A stretch of 64,000 nt of DNA. Origin: Bacteroidales bacterium (GTDB lineage Bacteria; Bacteroidota; Bacteroidia; Bacteroidales; UBA1715). Under the pieces are notes generated by a model. The model had not been told where the DNA came from and ran no database searches. It saw nothing but the letters and a program-made list of their open reading frames with translations. Location: contig JAFXAU010000030.1 of assembly GCA_017516865.1 (NCBI GenBank), forward strand, positions 1-64,000, written 5' to 3'. Each line of letters starts with the position of its first letter. Position 1 is the stretch's first letter. Both the position numbers and the translations under genes were made by a program. This document shows, piece after piece, positions 1-10,782 of the stretch.

Positions 1-3000
1 GCCCACGTAGTATGCCTGCGTGCCCTTCGCCGGCAACGTGTCGGTGTACGTGTTGTTGTTCGACGACAGGTAGGCTATCGTGTCCATCGTCACAACCTTG
101 CGGACTACCGACTTGCGGATCACCACGTAGGTCGGGAAGTCGAGGCCCTCGTACGTGTTCCAGTCGAGGTTGTACACGCCGCCAAGACCCTGGTTCTGCA
201 TCAGGTGTATCGTCTTGTGGTACTCGCCCAGCTCCGTCTCCTCGTTACATACGTCCGTGGCGGAAATCTTGTATCTCCACGCCGTCACCGCCGGGTTCGC
301 CTCCAGGTCTTCATATACACTCAATTCGCTGTACGGAACCTCCGCTATCTTCGTGTACACGTTCGCCGTCTCCGACTCGCGGTAGATGTTGTAGCGTTGT
401 ATCAGGTCGGTGTTCTCCTTCAGCCATACCACCAGGTTCTTGCCCGTCTGCTCGCTCACCGTCACGAGCGCGATTTCAGGCTGTTTCAGCTTGATGCTCG
501 GTACCGTCACTTCCAACGTCGCCGTACAGTTCGTCTCGGGGTTCACCACGCTCAGCGTGTAGTCGCCCGCAGGAACGTTCGTCAGGTTCTTCGTGTGCTT
601 GTTGTTCGACCAGTTGTAAATCAGGCCTTCCTCGCTGACGCTTATGGTGACGGCGCCTGCCGATTCGTTGCAGGCGGTCTCAACTACGTTTGAGACTGTA
701 ACGACCGGGGCTTCAGGTTCCACCAACGTGAAGTTGTCGCCGATTTGACAGCCGGTCTCGGTGTTGGTCACAACCAGCGAGTAGTCGCCTTTTGCAAGGT
801 TGGCGGCATTCTGCGTCGTTGCCCCGTTGCTCCATGCAAATGCGGCACTTTCTGCTCCCGTCAAAGTTACGGTGATTGCTCCGTCGGCGTTCTCGCAGGT
901 CGGATTTTTGATTTTTGCCGACAGATTCATTTCGTCGGGTTGTGAAACCGTGTAAGTCTTAGTGAACGAACAGTTTTCGTTGTCGGTTATCACGACCGTA
1001 TAGTTGCCTGCTGTTACATTTCTTAGCGTGTCTTCTGTTGCATCACCTGTCCACAATGTCGTATACGGTTCTGCCGCGTTCGTCACCTTCAGGGCGATTT
1101 CGCCGTCGCTTTCGCCGAAGCAAGACACGTTCGTGATGGTCTCCTCAACCTGGATGTTGCAGGCGAGCACGACAGTCGCCGTCGCCTTCACCGTGTTCTT
1201 CTCCCCGTTCGGCAACGTGGCCGTTACGGTGATTTCCGCCTCGCCCTCGTATTCATACACCGTAAGGAACAGTTTGCCCTCGCTCACCGTTGCCGCTACC
1301 ACGTTCGGTGCGGAACTTGTCGCACTATATGAGATTTCACTGCCTTCGGTCGTCGTGAACAAACCCGCAAGGTCGATCGGAGCAGATTCACGTTCTGTTT
1401 TGAGCGTCGGGATTTCAAGAACGCCACTGATTTGAACCTTTTCTTTTTCCTTGAAGTTGGCAGTCAATGTCGTGTCTTTCGTCACGGTCAACTGTATTCT
1501 CTCGTCTTTCAGCTCTCCATCGTTCCAGCCCACGAACTCGTAGCCCTCGTTTGCGATTGCCTTCAAGGTCGCCGTCGACTTGTACTCGTAGCTTCCCGTT
1601 CCTTCGACAGTTCCGTTTTCGGCCGTCGCAGCCACTTCGTACTCGTTTATCGTCCATTTTGCCCAGAACTGCTTGTCGCCCATGTCGTTGTCGGCGATTG
1701 ACGACACCGTACCGCCTATGTAGCTCGTGTTGCCGTACCAGCCGTCGAACGTGTAGCCCGTCTTGGTCACGTCGGTCGGCAAGGTTGCGCCTTTGCCGAA
1801 CTCGTATGATTCAATATTGCCAGAGTTTATTACGCCCTCGTTGGTCACCAAGATTATATTATATGTGTTTACGGTAAATTTCGCATAGAATGTTTTGTCG
1901 CCAGTTTCGTTGTTGGCGATTGTCGTTATCGCCTCACCGTCAAAGTTCTCATTATCAAACCAGCCATTAAACGTGTAGCCCGTCTTGGTCACGTCGACTG
2001 GCAATATTACCGTGTTTCCGAACACGTAGCTGCCCACATTTCCGCTGTTGATTGTTCCGCCGTTTGTTTCAAGTGTTATGGTATAATTGTTTACAAGCCA
2101 TTTTGCAAAAAACGTCTTATTGCCAATTTCCGTATTAGAAATTGCCGTGAACATCTCTCCTGCCAAGTTCGGATTGTCGTACCAGCCGACAAACGTGTAA
2201 CCTGTCTTGGTCACATCTGTAGGAAGCGTCACTGCCGTGCCAAATTCATACGATGAAATTTCGCCTGCGTTGATTGTTCCGCCGTTGGCGTTCAATGCTA
2301 CGTCGTACGTGTTGATTGTCCATCGTGCATAGAAAACTTTGTCTCCTGTTTCGTTGTTGGCGATTGACGTAACTGCCTCGCCAGCAAATTCGTCATTATT
2401 GTACCAACCTGCAAAAGTGTAACCTGTCTTGACCATATTCTTTGCTAACGGCAGAACGGCACCAACACCATACGTGTAGGAATCTATCTCGCCATTAGTG
2501 ATTGTTCCACCGTTGACGTTCAAGGTTACGTCATACGTGTTTACAGACCATTTCGCATAGAATGTCTTGTCGCCCGTCTCGGTCGGCAATACTGACGAGA
2601 CTGAAGAACCAATATACGAGGTATTTGTAAACCAGCCGTCGAACGTGTGGCCGCTCTTCGTCACGTCAGTCGGCAAGGCAACTTCTTCGCCGTAGGTGTA
2701 ATTCTCTACATTTCCAATATTAATCGTTCCCTCGTTTGTTACAAGAGTAACAGAATATGTATTTACAAACCAGTTAGCGTAGAATGTTTTGTTACCCAAA
2801 TCGGTTGATGAGATTGAAAGGATTGACGAACCTGCACAAGATTCGTTGTCGTACCAGCCGTCGAACGTGTGGCCCGTCTTGGTTACGTCGCTTGGAAGAA
2901 CAACCGTCGTTCCGTAGATGTAATTCTTAACGTTGCCGCTGTTGATTGTTCCGCCGTTTGTCTCGAGGGCTACAGTGTACGAGTTGACGCTCCATTTTGC

Positions 3001-6000
3001 CCAGAATTGCTTGTTGCCAGTCGCCGTCGCTGGAATTGATGAAATTGACGTGCCCACACAAGACGCATTGTCGTACCAGCCGTCAAATTTGTAGCCGGTC
3101 TTGCTGATTTGTTCCTCGGTCGGAAGTTGTTCCTCGTGGCCGAACGTGTATGCCGTCACGTTGCCCGACGAGATGACTCCGTCGTTCGTATGCAGCGTAA
3201 CCGAGTATGCCGAGTTTGACCAGCCTGCGTAGAACGTCTTGGCGCCCAAGTCGGTCGACGAAACAATGCTTACGACATCGCCCTCGCATGCCTCGTCGGC
3301 ATACCAGCCCGTGAACGTGTAGCCGTCCTTCGTCACGTCGGTCGGAAGAATTGCCGTGACGCCGTAGGTGTAGATGGCAAATTCTCCAGAATTTATCGTT
3401 CCGCCGTTCGCTTCAAAAGTTACACCATATTGATTTGCCTTCCAACTTGCGTAGAACGTCTTGTCGCCGTACTCCGTGGCAGAAATTGTTTCGACCGCTT
3501 CTCCCGTGAAGTTCGGGTTGTCGTACCAGCCGAGGAACTCGTTCCCTTCCTTCGCCACGTCGGTCGGAAGCGTTATTTCGTCGCCATAGTTGTATGTCGT
3601 TTCATACGATCCGTTGATTGAACCGCCGTTTGCATTATAGGTAATGTCATAATTTGCCTTCTCCCATTGTGCAGCGAACGTCTTGTCGCCATAATCGGCA
3701 GTTGTGATTTCAAGTGCGAAATTATCTTCCTCGTCTTTCCAGCCCTTGAACGTGTAGCCGATTTTTGTCACGTCGGTAGGAAGGACTGCGCCCACGCCGT
3801 AGGTGTAGCTTTCTATCGCATTCGAGTTGATTGTTCCGCCGTTCGCATCCAACGTCACGTCGTAGCTCGCCGCCGTCCATTTCGCCCAGAAGTTCTTGTT
3901 GCCGATTTCATTGTCGGCTATTTCGGTTACGGCACCGCCGTCGTAGCTTGAGTTGTCGAACCAGCCGAGGAACTCGTAGCCCGTCTTGGTTACATCTTCA
4001 GGCAACGTTGCCCCGAGACCGTAGGTGTAGCTTGTTATGTTGCCTGCATTGACTGTCCCGTTGTTCGCCTGCAACGTCACGCTGTACGTCTTTGCCGTCC
4101 ATTTTGCCGTGAACGTCACATCGCCGATTGTTCCCTTGCTAATCTGTGTAACTTTTTGATTCTCCGAATCAAACCAACCCTCGAACGTATGGCCGACTTT
4201 GGTCACGTCCTGCGGAAGGATGGTCAATACATTATATGTATATGATGCAACGTTTCCGCTGTTGATTTCGCCTCCTTTCGCATCAAGCGAAACGGTATAG
4301 GTGTTCACCTCCCATTTTGCCCAAAATTCCTTGTTACCAGTCTCGGTTGATTCCACTTTCGTGAATACGGTGCCGACAAGGTTCGAGTTATTGTACCAGC
4401 CAGCAAATGTGTAGCCTTCGCGAGTTGGAACAGGTAATGTAACTTCATCGCCATATTTGTATGACTCGGCTGGAGTTGTTGCAAACACACCTTCGTTTGC
4501 ATTGTATGTAATAGTGTAGTTAATGGTATCCCATTTCGCCCAAAATTCTTTGTCGTCGATTGCATTTGAAGCAATTGAAAGAACTGGAGAACCTGAACAT
4601 GATGAATTATCATACCAGCCGACGAAAGTGCTACCTATCATTGTCACATCTGTTGGCAGAATTGCACCAACGCCGTAGGTGTACGAAGCGATATTGCCCG
4701 AATTTATGATTCCACCATCGGTATTTAATGTTACATTGTATGAGTTTACATTCCATTTTGCGTAGAATGTTTTGTCGCCAGTTGTTGTAGTAGAAATAGA
4801 AGTCATACGTTCACCTGCATATGAATCATTGGTGTACCACCCAGCAAAAGTGTGACCAGTTTTAGTTACATTGGTTGGCAAAGTTGCTCCTTCACCATAC
4901 GTATATTGTGTTACGTTGCCATCATTGATTGTACCATTGTTGGTTACAAACGTTACTGTATATTTATTTACAGTCCATTTTGCATAATATGTTTTGTTGC
5001 CAGTAGCAGTTGATGGAACCGACTGGACAGATGATCCAGTGAATGACGAACTTGTATACCAACCGCCAAACGTATAACCAATTTGGGAGATATCAGCTGG
5101 AAGCATAACGCTATTACCATAGGTATAAGTTGTAACATTTCCACTATTGATTGTACCACCGTTGGTATTCAACGTAATAGAATACGAATTTGCATTCCAC
5201 TTAGCATAGAATGTTTGTTCGCCAGTGGCGGTTACAGGTATTTCGGTAACTTCATCGCTTGTGCAACTTGCATTGCTGTACCAACCGCCGAACGTGTAAC
5301 CTTCGCGCACAACGTCCTGTGGAAGTTCCGCACCCTCACGTTCTATATATTGCGTAAGCGGAGTACATGTACCGCCATTAGGGTTAAGCGTTACTTTACA
5401 AATTGCACGATATGTACCAACCGCAACCGATTCCTCTCCAAAATGTTTCAGATAAGGATAGTAGAGATATTTCTTTCCATCTTTAATCTCAGGTTCTTTG
5501 ATTGCCCAATCGTCAGAAGATAAGCCATCAAGCAATGCCAGACAAAGTTCATCGGTTGTTTTTGATTCCACCTTGCCTTCACGGTCCATAGAGCCGGAAA
5601 CGCCGTCGTATTCTGAATTTTTACTGTCGTAATAGCACTTGGTGGTAGTTCCCCCCAACATTACGGTGCCAAGGATATTACCTACCGAGCCAGAACCAGA
5701 AAGAGTTCCTGCACTATACGAATTGTATATGTTGGTTTCCAATGCATCTGCTCCTGCAATACCTCCAACATTTCCACCTGTAAGAGTTCCGATATTGTAA
5801 CAGTTTCTTACCGTAGAAGGAGCCCCGGCAATACCACCGACATTCGCACCAGTACCCGAAACAGTTCCTTCATTGTAGCAATATCTGATTGTACCGAATG
5901 AACCGCCACATATACCACCTGCGTAATTTGTTTGTCCCGCATAATTGGAAATAACCGTGCCATAATTTCTACAATACTCAACATAACCTGAATATAAAAA

Positions 6001-9000
6001 ACCTACAATCCCCCCTGCCTCATACTTCGCCTCAACCGTACAACTCACATTGTCACAATCAATTACCGATGAACCAGTAAAATTACTATTTATAGATGCA
6101 TATCCGACAATACCACCTGCAATTCCATTATTATGTGTTGACACAAATTTGCTATTGGCAATTTTCACACCCTTTATTAATGCAGCTTGGGTTAGAGCAA
6201 ACAAGCCAACATATTGTTCAGACGATTCAGTATATAAGCCAGAAATAGTGTGTCCCAATCCATAGAACTTACCTGTGAAATTGTTAATCGGTGTCCACGA
6301 AACAGAAGGACTTGGAACCAACTCGCCGTTTTTCACGTTCTTGCTTTCCGACACATTGTTCATAAGTACATAAGTTGCCGAAAGATCGTTGCTCACCGCC
6401 TTTAGTTGCTCTATCGTATAGATAGGGATAAAGTCGGAAATCCAATCAGGACTTTCTGCCGTACCAATATTCACCCAAAGTGTTTTTGCATACTGCGGCT
6501 CTCCCACGCCTTTGAGCGAAGGATATGTACCCACGATTTTGTAACCGAAAACGTTATCTTCCGTAATGATTTCGGTTGATGCATTTTCAGTCGTACCCGC
6601 CTGCCAAATTGCAGTATTGTAATATGAGTTCAACGCCGTTGACAAACTGCTGTTACACAAAACTGTAGTGGTATGACCAAATGCCTGATTTGAGAGTTCC
6701 ACTCCGTTGACACCTCCTGCTTCGCTACAAACCGTCTTGTCATAATAATTATATGTAACAGTCGCACCATCGGTTTTTGTACCTGCAATACCGCCCATGG
6801 TTGTACCGTTTATAACTCCCGCGTTATAGCAGTATTCCACTGTTGAAGTAGCAGGAACATTGGAAACAATACCACCGACATTTACACCGATTATCGTTCC
6901 TGTATTATAACAATTCCGAACCACATCGTTGGCATCCATCGAACCTAATATCCCGGCTCCCTTGTCGCTACTTGAATTTCCTGCACTCCGAACCAGTCCT
7001 GTATTGTAGCAACGCTCAATAAGATTTTTTCCGCCAACTTGCGACATTCCACAAATACCGCCATATCCCCATCCGCCGGCAACTTCGCCAGTGTTGTAAC
7101 TATCGCGGATAACACATCCTCCCTCAGCCAGGCCGACCAAACCGCCGACAAAGAATGCACCTGTTTTTGTATTGATTACATTGCCAGAATTGGAACATTT
7201 CTCAATGGTTGATTTCACCAATTGACCGCAAATACCTCCTGTCATAGGTATGTCACCGTCAGTAAAAATAACGCAGGTATTGTGGCAATTGGAAAAACGT
7301 GAACTTGTCGCCTTTACACAAAATCCAGCAGCACCACTGCCTGTTTTTATATAGCCGTCAGAAACAGTAAGATTCTTTATTTCTGCAGACTGTATTTCAG
7401 CAAACAGACCTTTATATCCTTCAGCATCCATACAGAAAATACCTTTTATTGTATGATTGTCGCCATCGAAACAGCCTTGATACTCATTGATAGGAATCCA
7501 CGATTTAAGCTGGGCACTGCGATAATCACTACGAAGTTCGCCATTTTCGTCCAACACCGATTCATTAATCACAATATCGGCAGTAAGTTTTCCACATGCT
7601 CTGCGATAGCCAGCTTTCACAATGTCGCGAAAATCTTCCAAATGCTGCAAATCGGGAATTAAGAACGGATTTTCCTGGGAACCGTCACCTTCGAAGTTTG
7701 CCAATTTTTCGGTAATTTCGCTTGATATTTCATAATCGGCACTATTTGAATACAACGAAATAGTTGTGCCCGTGATTTTATACACCAAACTGCTTGTTTT
7801 TAACATAGGAGCTTTATCAGGTATCCCTCCCCATGCAATATTTTGTCCCCACGGAGAACCTCCATTTACCGAGCCGTTCAACAAGTAGCATACTTCACCG
7901 CTTGAAAACGGGTAGAATGATTTTTTGTTTACACCCGTAGGGTCTGCCGTCGTACTACCTTTAGAAGATGCTCCACAACCATTTTGAACCGTATTGCTGC
8001 CATCGATTGCCACATCAGCCAAGTAATACGAATTGGTAACTGTTCCCGAGGATTGTCCTATCAAACCACCAACGTAATAACCTGTAGATAGCACGTTACC
8101 ATACGCATAGGTATTAGAAATCTGAGCCGCATTATAACCAACAAGACCACCTACATATTGCCCTTTCGCTGTCACATCGCCTTGACTATAACAATATTCT
8201 ATTTTTGAACCTGTTGAATTTGAACCGACAAGACCACCCACATACGACGATGAACACGAACCTGTCTGGCTCACCGAAACCGTGCTATAACAATTTGAAA
8301 TAGAGCCACCATAGTTTCGTCCTGCAACACCGCCAGCATAGCCATACGACGAACCGGTAAGAGTTACAGAACCATTGGTCGCCGAGCAATTTGAAATTAC
8401 TGCCGATGCTCCTTCGTTATAACCACACACGCCGCCGACATACCCCGTAGCCGAAAGTGTAGAATTCAGTATGTCGCATCCAGAAATAGTATTGGTATTG
8501 TATCCGCAAATTCCTCCACAATACGTATTTGAAAATGTCATTGCAGTTGCATTAGCATAACAACCCGTAATGGTTCCTGTATTGTAACCGCAGATACCAC
8601 CAGAATATTGTCCACTGAATGAGAATCTATAAGGATTCTCATAGGAATTTTCCATACGTACTCCCACAAAGCAATATGAGATAGTGCCTGTGTTGTTTCC
8701 ACAAATACCACCACTGCGTGCCCCGCTAAGGGTCATTACATCGCCATACAAACCTGCATTACATTTTGTAACCGTACCAGTATTGTTACCACAAACTCCA
8801 CCTGCATAACCAGATGTGGAAGATATGGCCGAACTGGAAGAACCACCTTGTATGGTTCCCGCATTATCACCACACATGCCACCAATATAACGGTTTCCTG
8901 TCACTGTTCCATCACCATAATGACATGTGTCTATCGTCCCCGTGCTGAGATTCAAACCACACACGCCACCACAACGAGCTGTATCTGACGTGGTAGTTGC

Positions 9001-10602
9001 AGTTACCGAGAAACCATCATAATTCCAAGTATCTGGACCACTTTGGGAAACTTTTCCTGAATTTTGACCAACAACACCACCAACAATCATTGTTCCCGAA
9101 ACAACAACTTCAGGATGTGCAGACCGTATCGTTCCCGTATTTACACCACAGATACCGCCGACATACGCTTTCCCCGTACTTGTAGCACTAATTACTGGCA
9201 GAGGGTCACTGTAGGAATCAGGTTCAACATCGGCACCATTTATTTTTCCTGCATTACCTCCTGCTATACCTCCTACGTATGACAAACCTGTTACATTTGC
9301 ACATTGTTTTGCATTTCCGTCTATTACTCCATTAGCAGTATTGTAACCGGCAATACCTCCTACATAGTTTGCACCAGCCGAAACAGTGGCATAATTATAA
9401 ACGCCAACAAGTTTTCCCCCATTGTAACCACAAAAACCGCCACAATAAGCATTACCCGAAGTTGCTGTTGATGTAACAGTGGCAGCAGCCCGGGCATAAA
9501 AGCGACGTACCGTATCACTTACATTATAACCAACCACGCCACCAACATACATAACACCTTTTACATTTGAACCTGTTGACCTAGTTGTAGAAGCAATCAT
9601 TTTTCCGGAATTGTAACCACAGATACCACCAACATAACTACTTTCCGCCGTTGCTTCTATTAGAATATCGTTACCCGAAGTACCTGAAACAATTTGTCCG
9701 TCGTTTCGTCCACAGACACCACCCACATTATAGGTACCTTTTACAGCACCAGTATTACTACCACCAATAATACCACCTGAAATGTTATATCCACAAATAC
9801 CACCAACTGAATAAGACGTACTCGTTATTGTTCCTGCGTTAGAACTGCTGTTATTGATTGTTCCCGCATTATATCCCACCACACCACCAGAATAATATGA
9901 TGATGCCGTGATGCTGCCCGTATTTTTACCATACACAGATCCAGTACTAGTATTACGACCGCAAATACCTCCAACATAGGAAGACGCTGTAACCGAAGCA
10001 TTATTAGTACATACAGTTTCAGAACCGATAGTTCCTGCATTATACCCTGCGATACCCCCGACGTTAGAAGTTCCTTCTATACCACCTGCAGTAATGACAG
10101 AAACAACACACTTATCAATACTTCCCGCATTGTATCCTGCGATACCTCCAGTATAGGAACTACCCTTTAATGTTACATTACTCAATCGGAAAGTTACATT
10201 CTGGATAGTACCAGAATTATATCCAAACAAGCCTTGATAATTCCTTGACGTGGTTGTAGTTGCCGAAGAGGCAGAAAGGGTTACGTTTCCCAACGCCTTA
10301 AAAGTTCCCTTAAACGGATACGTAGAAGTTCCGATAGGCGTAAAATCAGCCACTGCAATTGTAATAGTTTCCGTCACAACACCATTGATGTTGTTTGTAC
10401 CACCATTTACCTTGGTGGCGAATGCCTTAAGGTCAGTACTACTTGTAATGGCATACCAGCCAAGATAATCAGCGTAATTTGAAGATGACAATCCCAAACT
10501 TTCATAGTTGGAAGATGTAATTACCGTTTGTGCCGAAGCATTAACACACAAACACGCTACTGCTGCTACACACGAAATAATTTTCTTTATAAATCTATTC
10601 AT
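1..10602 (-). CDS. giant secreted surface protein with GLUG-like, InlB-type and SprB-like repeats (3' end outside window)
   Basis: An open frame of 3534 codons runs from the ATG at 10602 to base 1 and continues past the edge. Checks at 5400 and 3000 stay in phase. A signal peptide (MNRFIKKIISCVAAVACLC, then NASAQ) points to export. Residues about 30-1715 form three blocks of GLUG-like repeats (many copies of GGIAGYN or GGICGYN), and blocks two and three open with a PFLI or PIYTIEQL lead-in. Residues about 1735-3050 are 17 InlB/Flg_new repeats of about 75 residues (GYTF.GWY ... KTFYAKW) plus one divergent copy. Residues about 3145-3365 are three SprB-like repeats (AGNYTVVITD type). A fibronectin-like segment follows to the edge. 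Such proteins are usually T9SS-exported adhesins; here the sorting domain would lie outside the window. The adhesin role is inferred. Base composition changes strongly along the gene. Confidence 0.88.
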   Translation of the reverse strand, partial: MNRFIKKIISCVAAVACLCVNASAQTVITSSNYESLGLSSSNYADYLGWYAITSSTDLKAFATKVNGGTNNINGVVTETITIAVADFTPIGTSTYPFKGTFKALGNVTLSASSATTTTSRNYQGLFGYNSGTIQNVTFRLSNVTLKGSSYTGGIAGYNAGSIDKCVVSVITAGGIEGTSNVGGIAGYNAGTIGSETVCTNNASVTASSYVGGICGRNTSTGSVYGKNTGSITASSYYSGGVVGYNAGTINNSSSNAGTITSTSYSVGGICGYNISGGIIGGSNTGAVKGTYNVGGVCGRNDGQIVSGTSGNDILIEATAESSYVGGICGYNSGKMIASTTRSTGSNVKGVMYVGGVVGYNVSDTVRRFYARAAATVTSTATSGNAYCGGFCGYNGGKLVGVYNYATVSAGANYVGGIAGYNTANGVIDGNAKQCANVTGLSYVGGIAGGNAGKINGADVEPDSYSDPLPVISATSTGKAYVGGICGVNTGTIRSAHPEVVVSGTMIVGGVVGQNSGKVSQSGPDTWNYDGFSVTATTTSDTARCGGVCGLNLSTGTIDTCHYGDGTVTGNRYIGGMCGDNAGTIQGGSSSSAISSTSGYAGGVCGNNTGTVTKCNAGLYGDVMTLSGARSGGICGNNTGTISYCFVGVRMENSYENPYRFSFSGQYSGGICGYNTGTITGCYANATAMTFSNTYCGGICGYNTNTISGCDILNSTLSATGYVGGVCGYNEGASAVISNCSATNGSVTLTGSSYGYAGGVAGRNYGGSISNCYSTVSVSQTGSCSSSYVGGLVGSNSTGSKIEYCYSQGDVTAKGQYVGGLVGYNAAQISNTYAYGNVLSTGYYVGGLIGQSSGTVTNSYYLADVAIDGSNTVQNGCGASSKGSTTADPTGVNKKSFYPFSSGEVCYLLNGSVNGGSPWGQNIAWGGIPDKAPMLKTSSLVYKITGTTISLYSNSADYEISSEITEKLANFEGDGSQENPFLIPDLQHLEDFRDIVKAGYRRACGKLTADIVINESVLDENGELRSDYRSAQLKSWIPINEYQGCFDGDNHTIKGIFCMDAEGYKGLFAEIQSAEIKNLTVSDGYIKTGSGAAGFCVKATSSRFSNCHNTCVIFTDGDIPMTGGICGQLVKSTIEKCSNSGNVINTKTGAFFVGGLVGLAEGGCVIRDSYNTGEVAGGWGYGGICGMSQVGGKNLIERCYNTGLVRSAGNSSSDKGAGILGSMDANDVVRNCYNTGTIIGVNVGGIVSNVPATSTVEYCYNAGVINGTTMGGIAGTKTDGATVTYNYYDKTVCSEAGGVNGVELSNQAFGHTTTVLCNSSLSTALNSYYNTAIWQAGTTENASTEIITEDNVFGYKIVGTYPSLKGVGEPQYAKTLWVNIGTAESPDWISDFIPIYTIEQLKAVSNDLSATYVLMNNVSESKNVKNGELVPSPSVSWTPINNFTGKFYGLGHTISGLYTESSEQYVGLFALTQAALIKGVKIANSKFVSTHNNGIAGGIVGYASINSNFTGSSVIDCDNVSCTVEAKYEAGGIVGFLYSGYVEYCRNYGTVISNYAGQTNYAGGICGGSFGTIRYCYNEGTVSGTGANVGGIAGAPSTVRNCYNIGTLTGGNVGGIAGADALETNIYNSYSAGTLSGSGSVGNILGTVMLGGTTTKCYYDSKNSEYDGVSGSMDREGKVESKTTDELCLALLDGLSSDDWAIKEPEIKDGKKYLYYPYLKHFGEESVAVGTYRAICKVTLNPNGGTCTPLTQYIEREGAELPQDVVREGYTFGGWYSNASCTSDEVTEIPVTATGEQTFYAKWNANSYSITLNTNGGTINSGNVTTYTYGNSVMLPADISQIGYTFGGWYTSSSFTGSSVQSVPSTATGNKTYYAKWTVNKYTVTFVTNNGTINDGNVTQYTYGEGATLPTNVTKTGHTFAGWYTNDSYAGERMTSISTTTTGDKTFYAKWNVNSYNVTLNTDGGIINSGNIASYTYGVGAILPTDVTMIGSTFVGWYDNSSCSGSPVLSIASNAIDDKEFWAKWDTINYTITYNANEGVFATTPAESYKYGDEVTLPVPTREGYTFAGWYNNSNLVGTVFTKVESTETGNKEFWAKWEVNTYTVSLDAKGGEINSGNVASYTYNVLTILPQDVTKVGHTFEGWFDSENQKVTQISKGTIGDVTFTAKWTAKTYSVTLQANNGTVNAGNITSYTYGLGATLPEDVTKTGYEFLGWFDNSSYDGGAVTEIADNEIGNKNFWAKWTAASYDVTLDANGGTINSNAIESYTYGVGAVLPTDVTKIGYTFKGWKDEEDNFALEITTADYGDKTFAAQWEKANYDITYNANGGSINGSYETTYNYGDEITLPTDVAKEGNEFLGWYDNPNFTGEAVETISATEYGDKTFYASWKANQYGVTFEANGGTINSGEFAIYTYGVTAILPTDVTKDGYTFTGWYADEACEGDVVSIVSSTDLGAKTFYAGWSNSAYSVTLHTNDGVISSGNVTAYTFGHEEQLPTEEQISKTGYKFDGWYDNASCVGTSISSIPATATGNKQFWAKWSVNSYTVALETNGGTINSGNVKNYIYGTTVVLPSDVTKTGHTFDGWYDNESCAGSSILSISSTDLGNKTFYANWFVNTYSVTLVTNEGTINIGNVENYTYGEEVALPTDVTKSGHTFDGWFTNTSYIGSSVSSVLPTETGDKTFYAKWSVNTYDVTLNVNGGTITNGEIDSYTYGVGAVLPLAKNMVKTGYTFAGWYNNDEFAGEAVTSIANNETGDKVFYARWTINTYDVALNANGGTINAGEISSYEFGTAVTLPTDVTKTGYTFVGWYDNPNLAGEMFTAISNTEIGNKTFFAKWLVNNYTITLETNGGTINSGNVGSYVFGNTVILPVDVTKTGYTFNGWFDNENFDGEAITTIANNETGDKTFYAKFTVNTYNIILVTNEGVINSGNIESYEFGKGATLPTDVTKTGYTFDGWYGNTSYIGGTVSSIADNDMGDKQFWAKWTINEYEVAATAENGTVEGTGSYEYKSTATLKAIANEGYEFVGWNDGELKDERIQLTVTKDTTLTANFKEKEKVQISGVLEIPTLKTERESAPIDLAGLFTTTEGSEISYSATSSAPNVVAATVSEGKLFLTVYEYEGEAEITVTATLPNGEKNTVKATATVVLACNIQVEETITNVSCFGESDGEIALKVTNAAEPYTTLWTGDATEDTLRNVTAGNYTVVITDNENCSFTKTYTVSQPDEMNLSAKIKNPTCENADGAITVTLTGAESAAFAWSNGATTQNAANLAKGDYSLVVTNTETGCQIGDNFTLVEPEAPVVTVSNVVETACNESAGAVTISVSEEGLIYNWSNNKHTKNLTNVPAGDYTLSVVNPETNCTATLEVTVPSIKLKQPEIALVTVSEQTGKNLVVWLKENTDLIQRYNIYRESETANVYTKIAEVPYSELSVYEDLEANPAVTAWRYKISATDVCNEETELGEYHKTIHLMQNQGLGGVYNLDWNTYEGLDFPTYVVIRKSVVRKVVTMDTIAYLSSNNNTYTDTLPAKGTQAYYVG

Positions 10603-10782
10603 AACCTTATGTTTTTCAATTCGTTATTATAGAGACAATATGCACATCGCCCCTACGGAAAAATTTGGTTCGCAAGGTAGAAAATTTTGTGGAAAAACGG
10701 ATAAAAAACAACGAATTTTTACCTAATCGAAAGTGTACAAAACACACTAACCGTCAGGTAGTTAGCTCTATTCCAATAGAAA
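10603..10782. other. intergenic spacer upstream of the giant protein gene
   Basis: The 180 bases between the giant protein and the SpoU methyltransferase hold an imperfect -7 box, TACCTTGC, reading left at about 10685. This would give a leader of about 80 bases. No RNA gene or strong hairpin was seen. Confidence 0.3.

Noticed and set aside
4305..4613. minus-strand ORF of 102 codons within the InlB repeat region
   Set aside because: It is an out-of-frame shadow of the giant adhesin, which is open in its own frame across this stretch.
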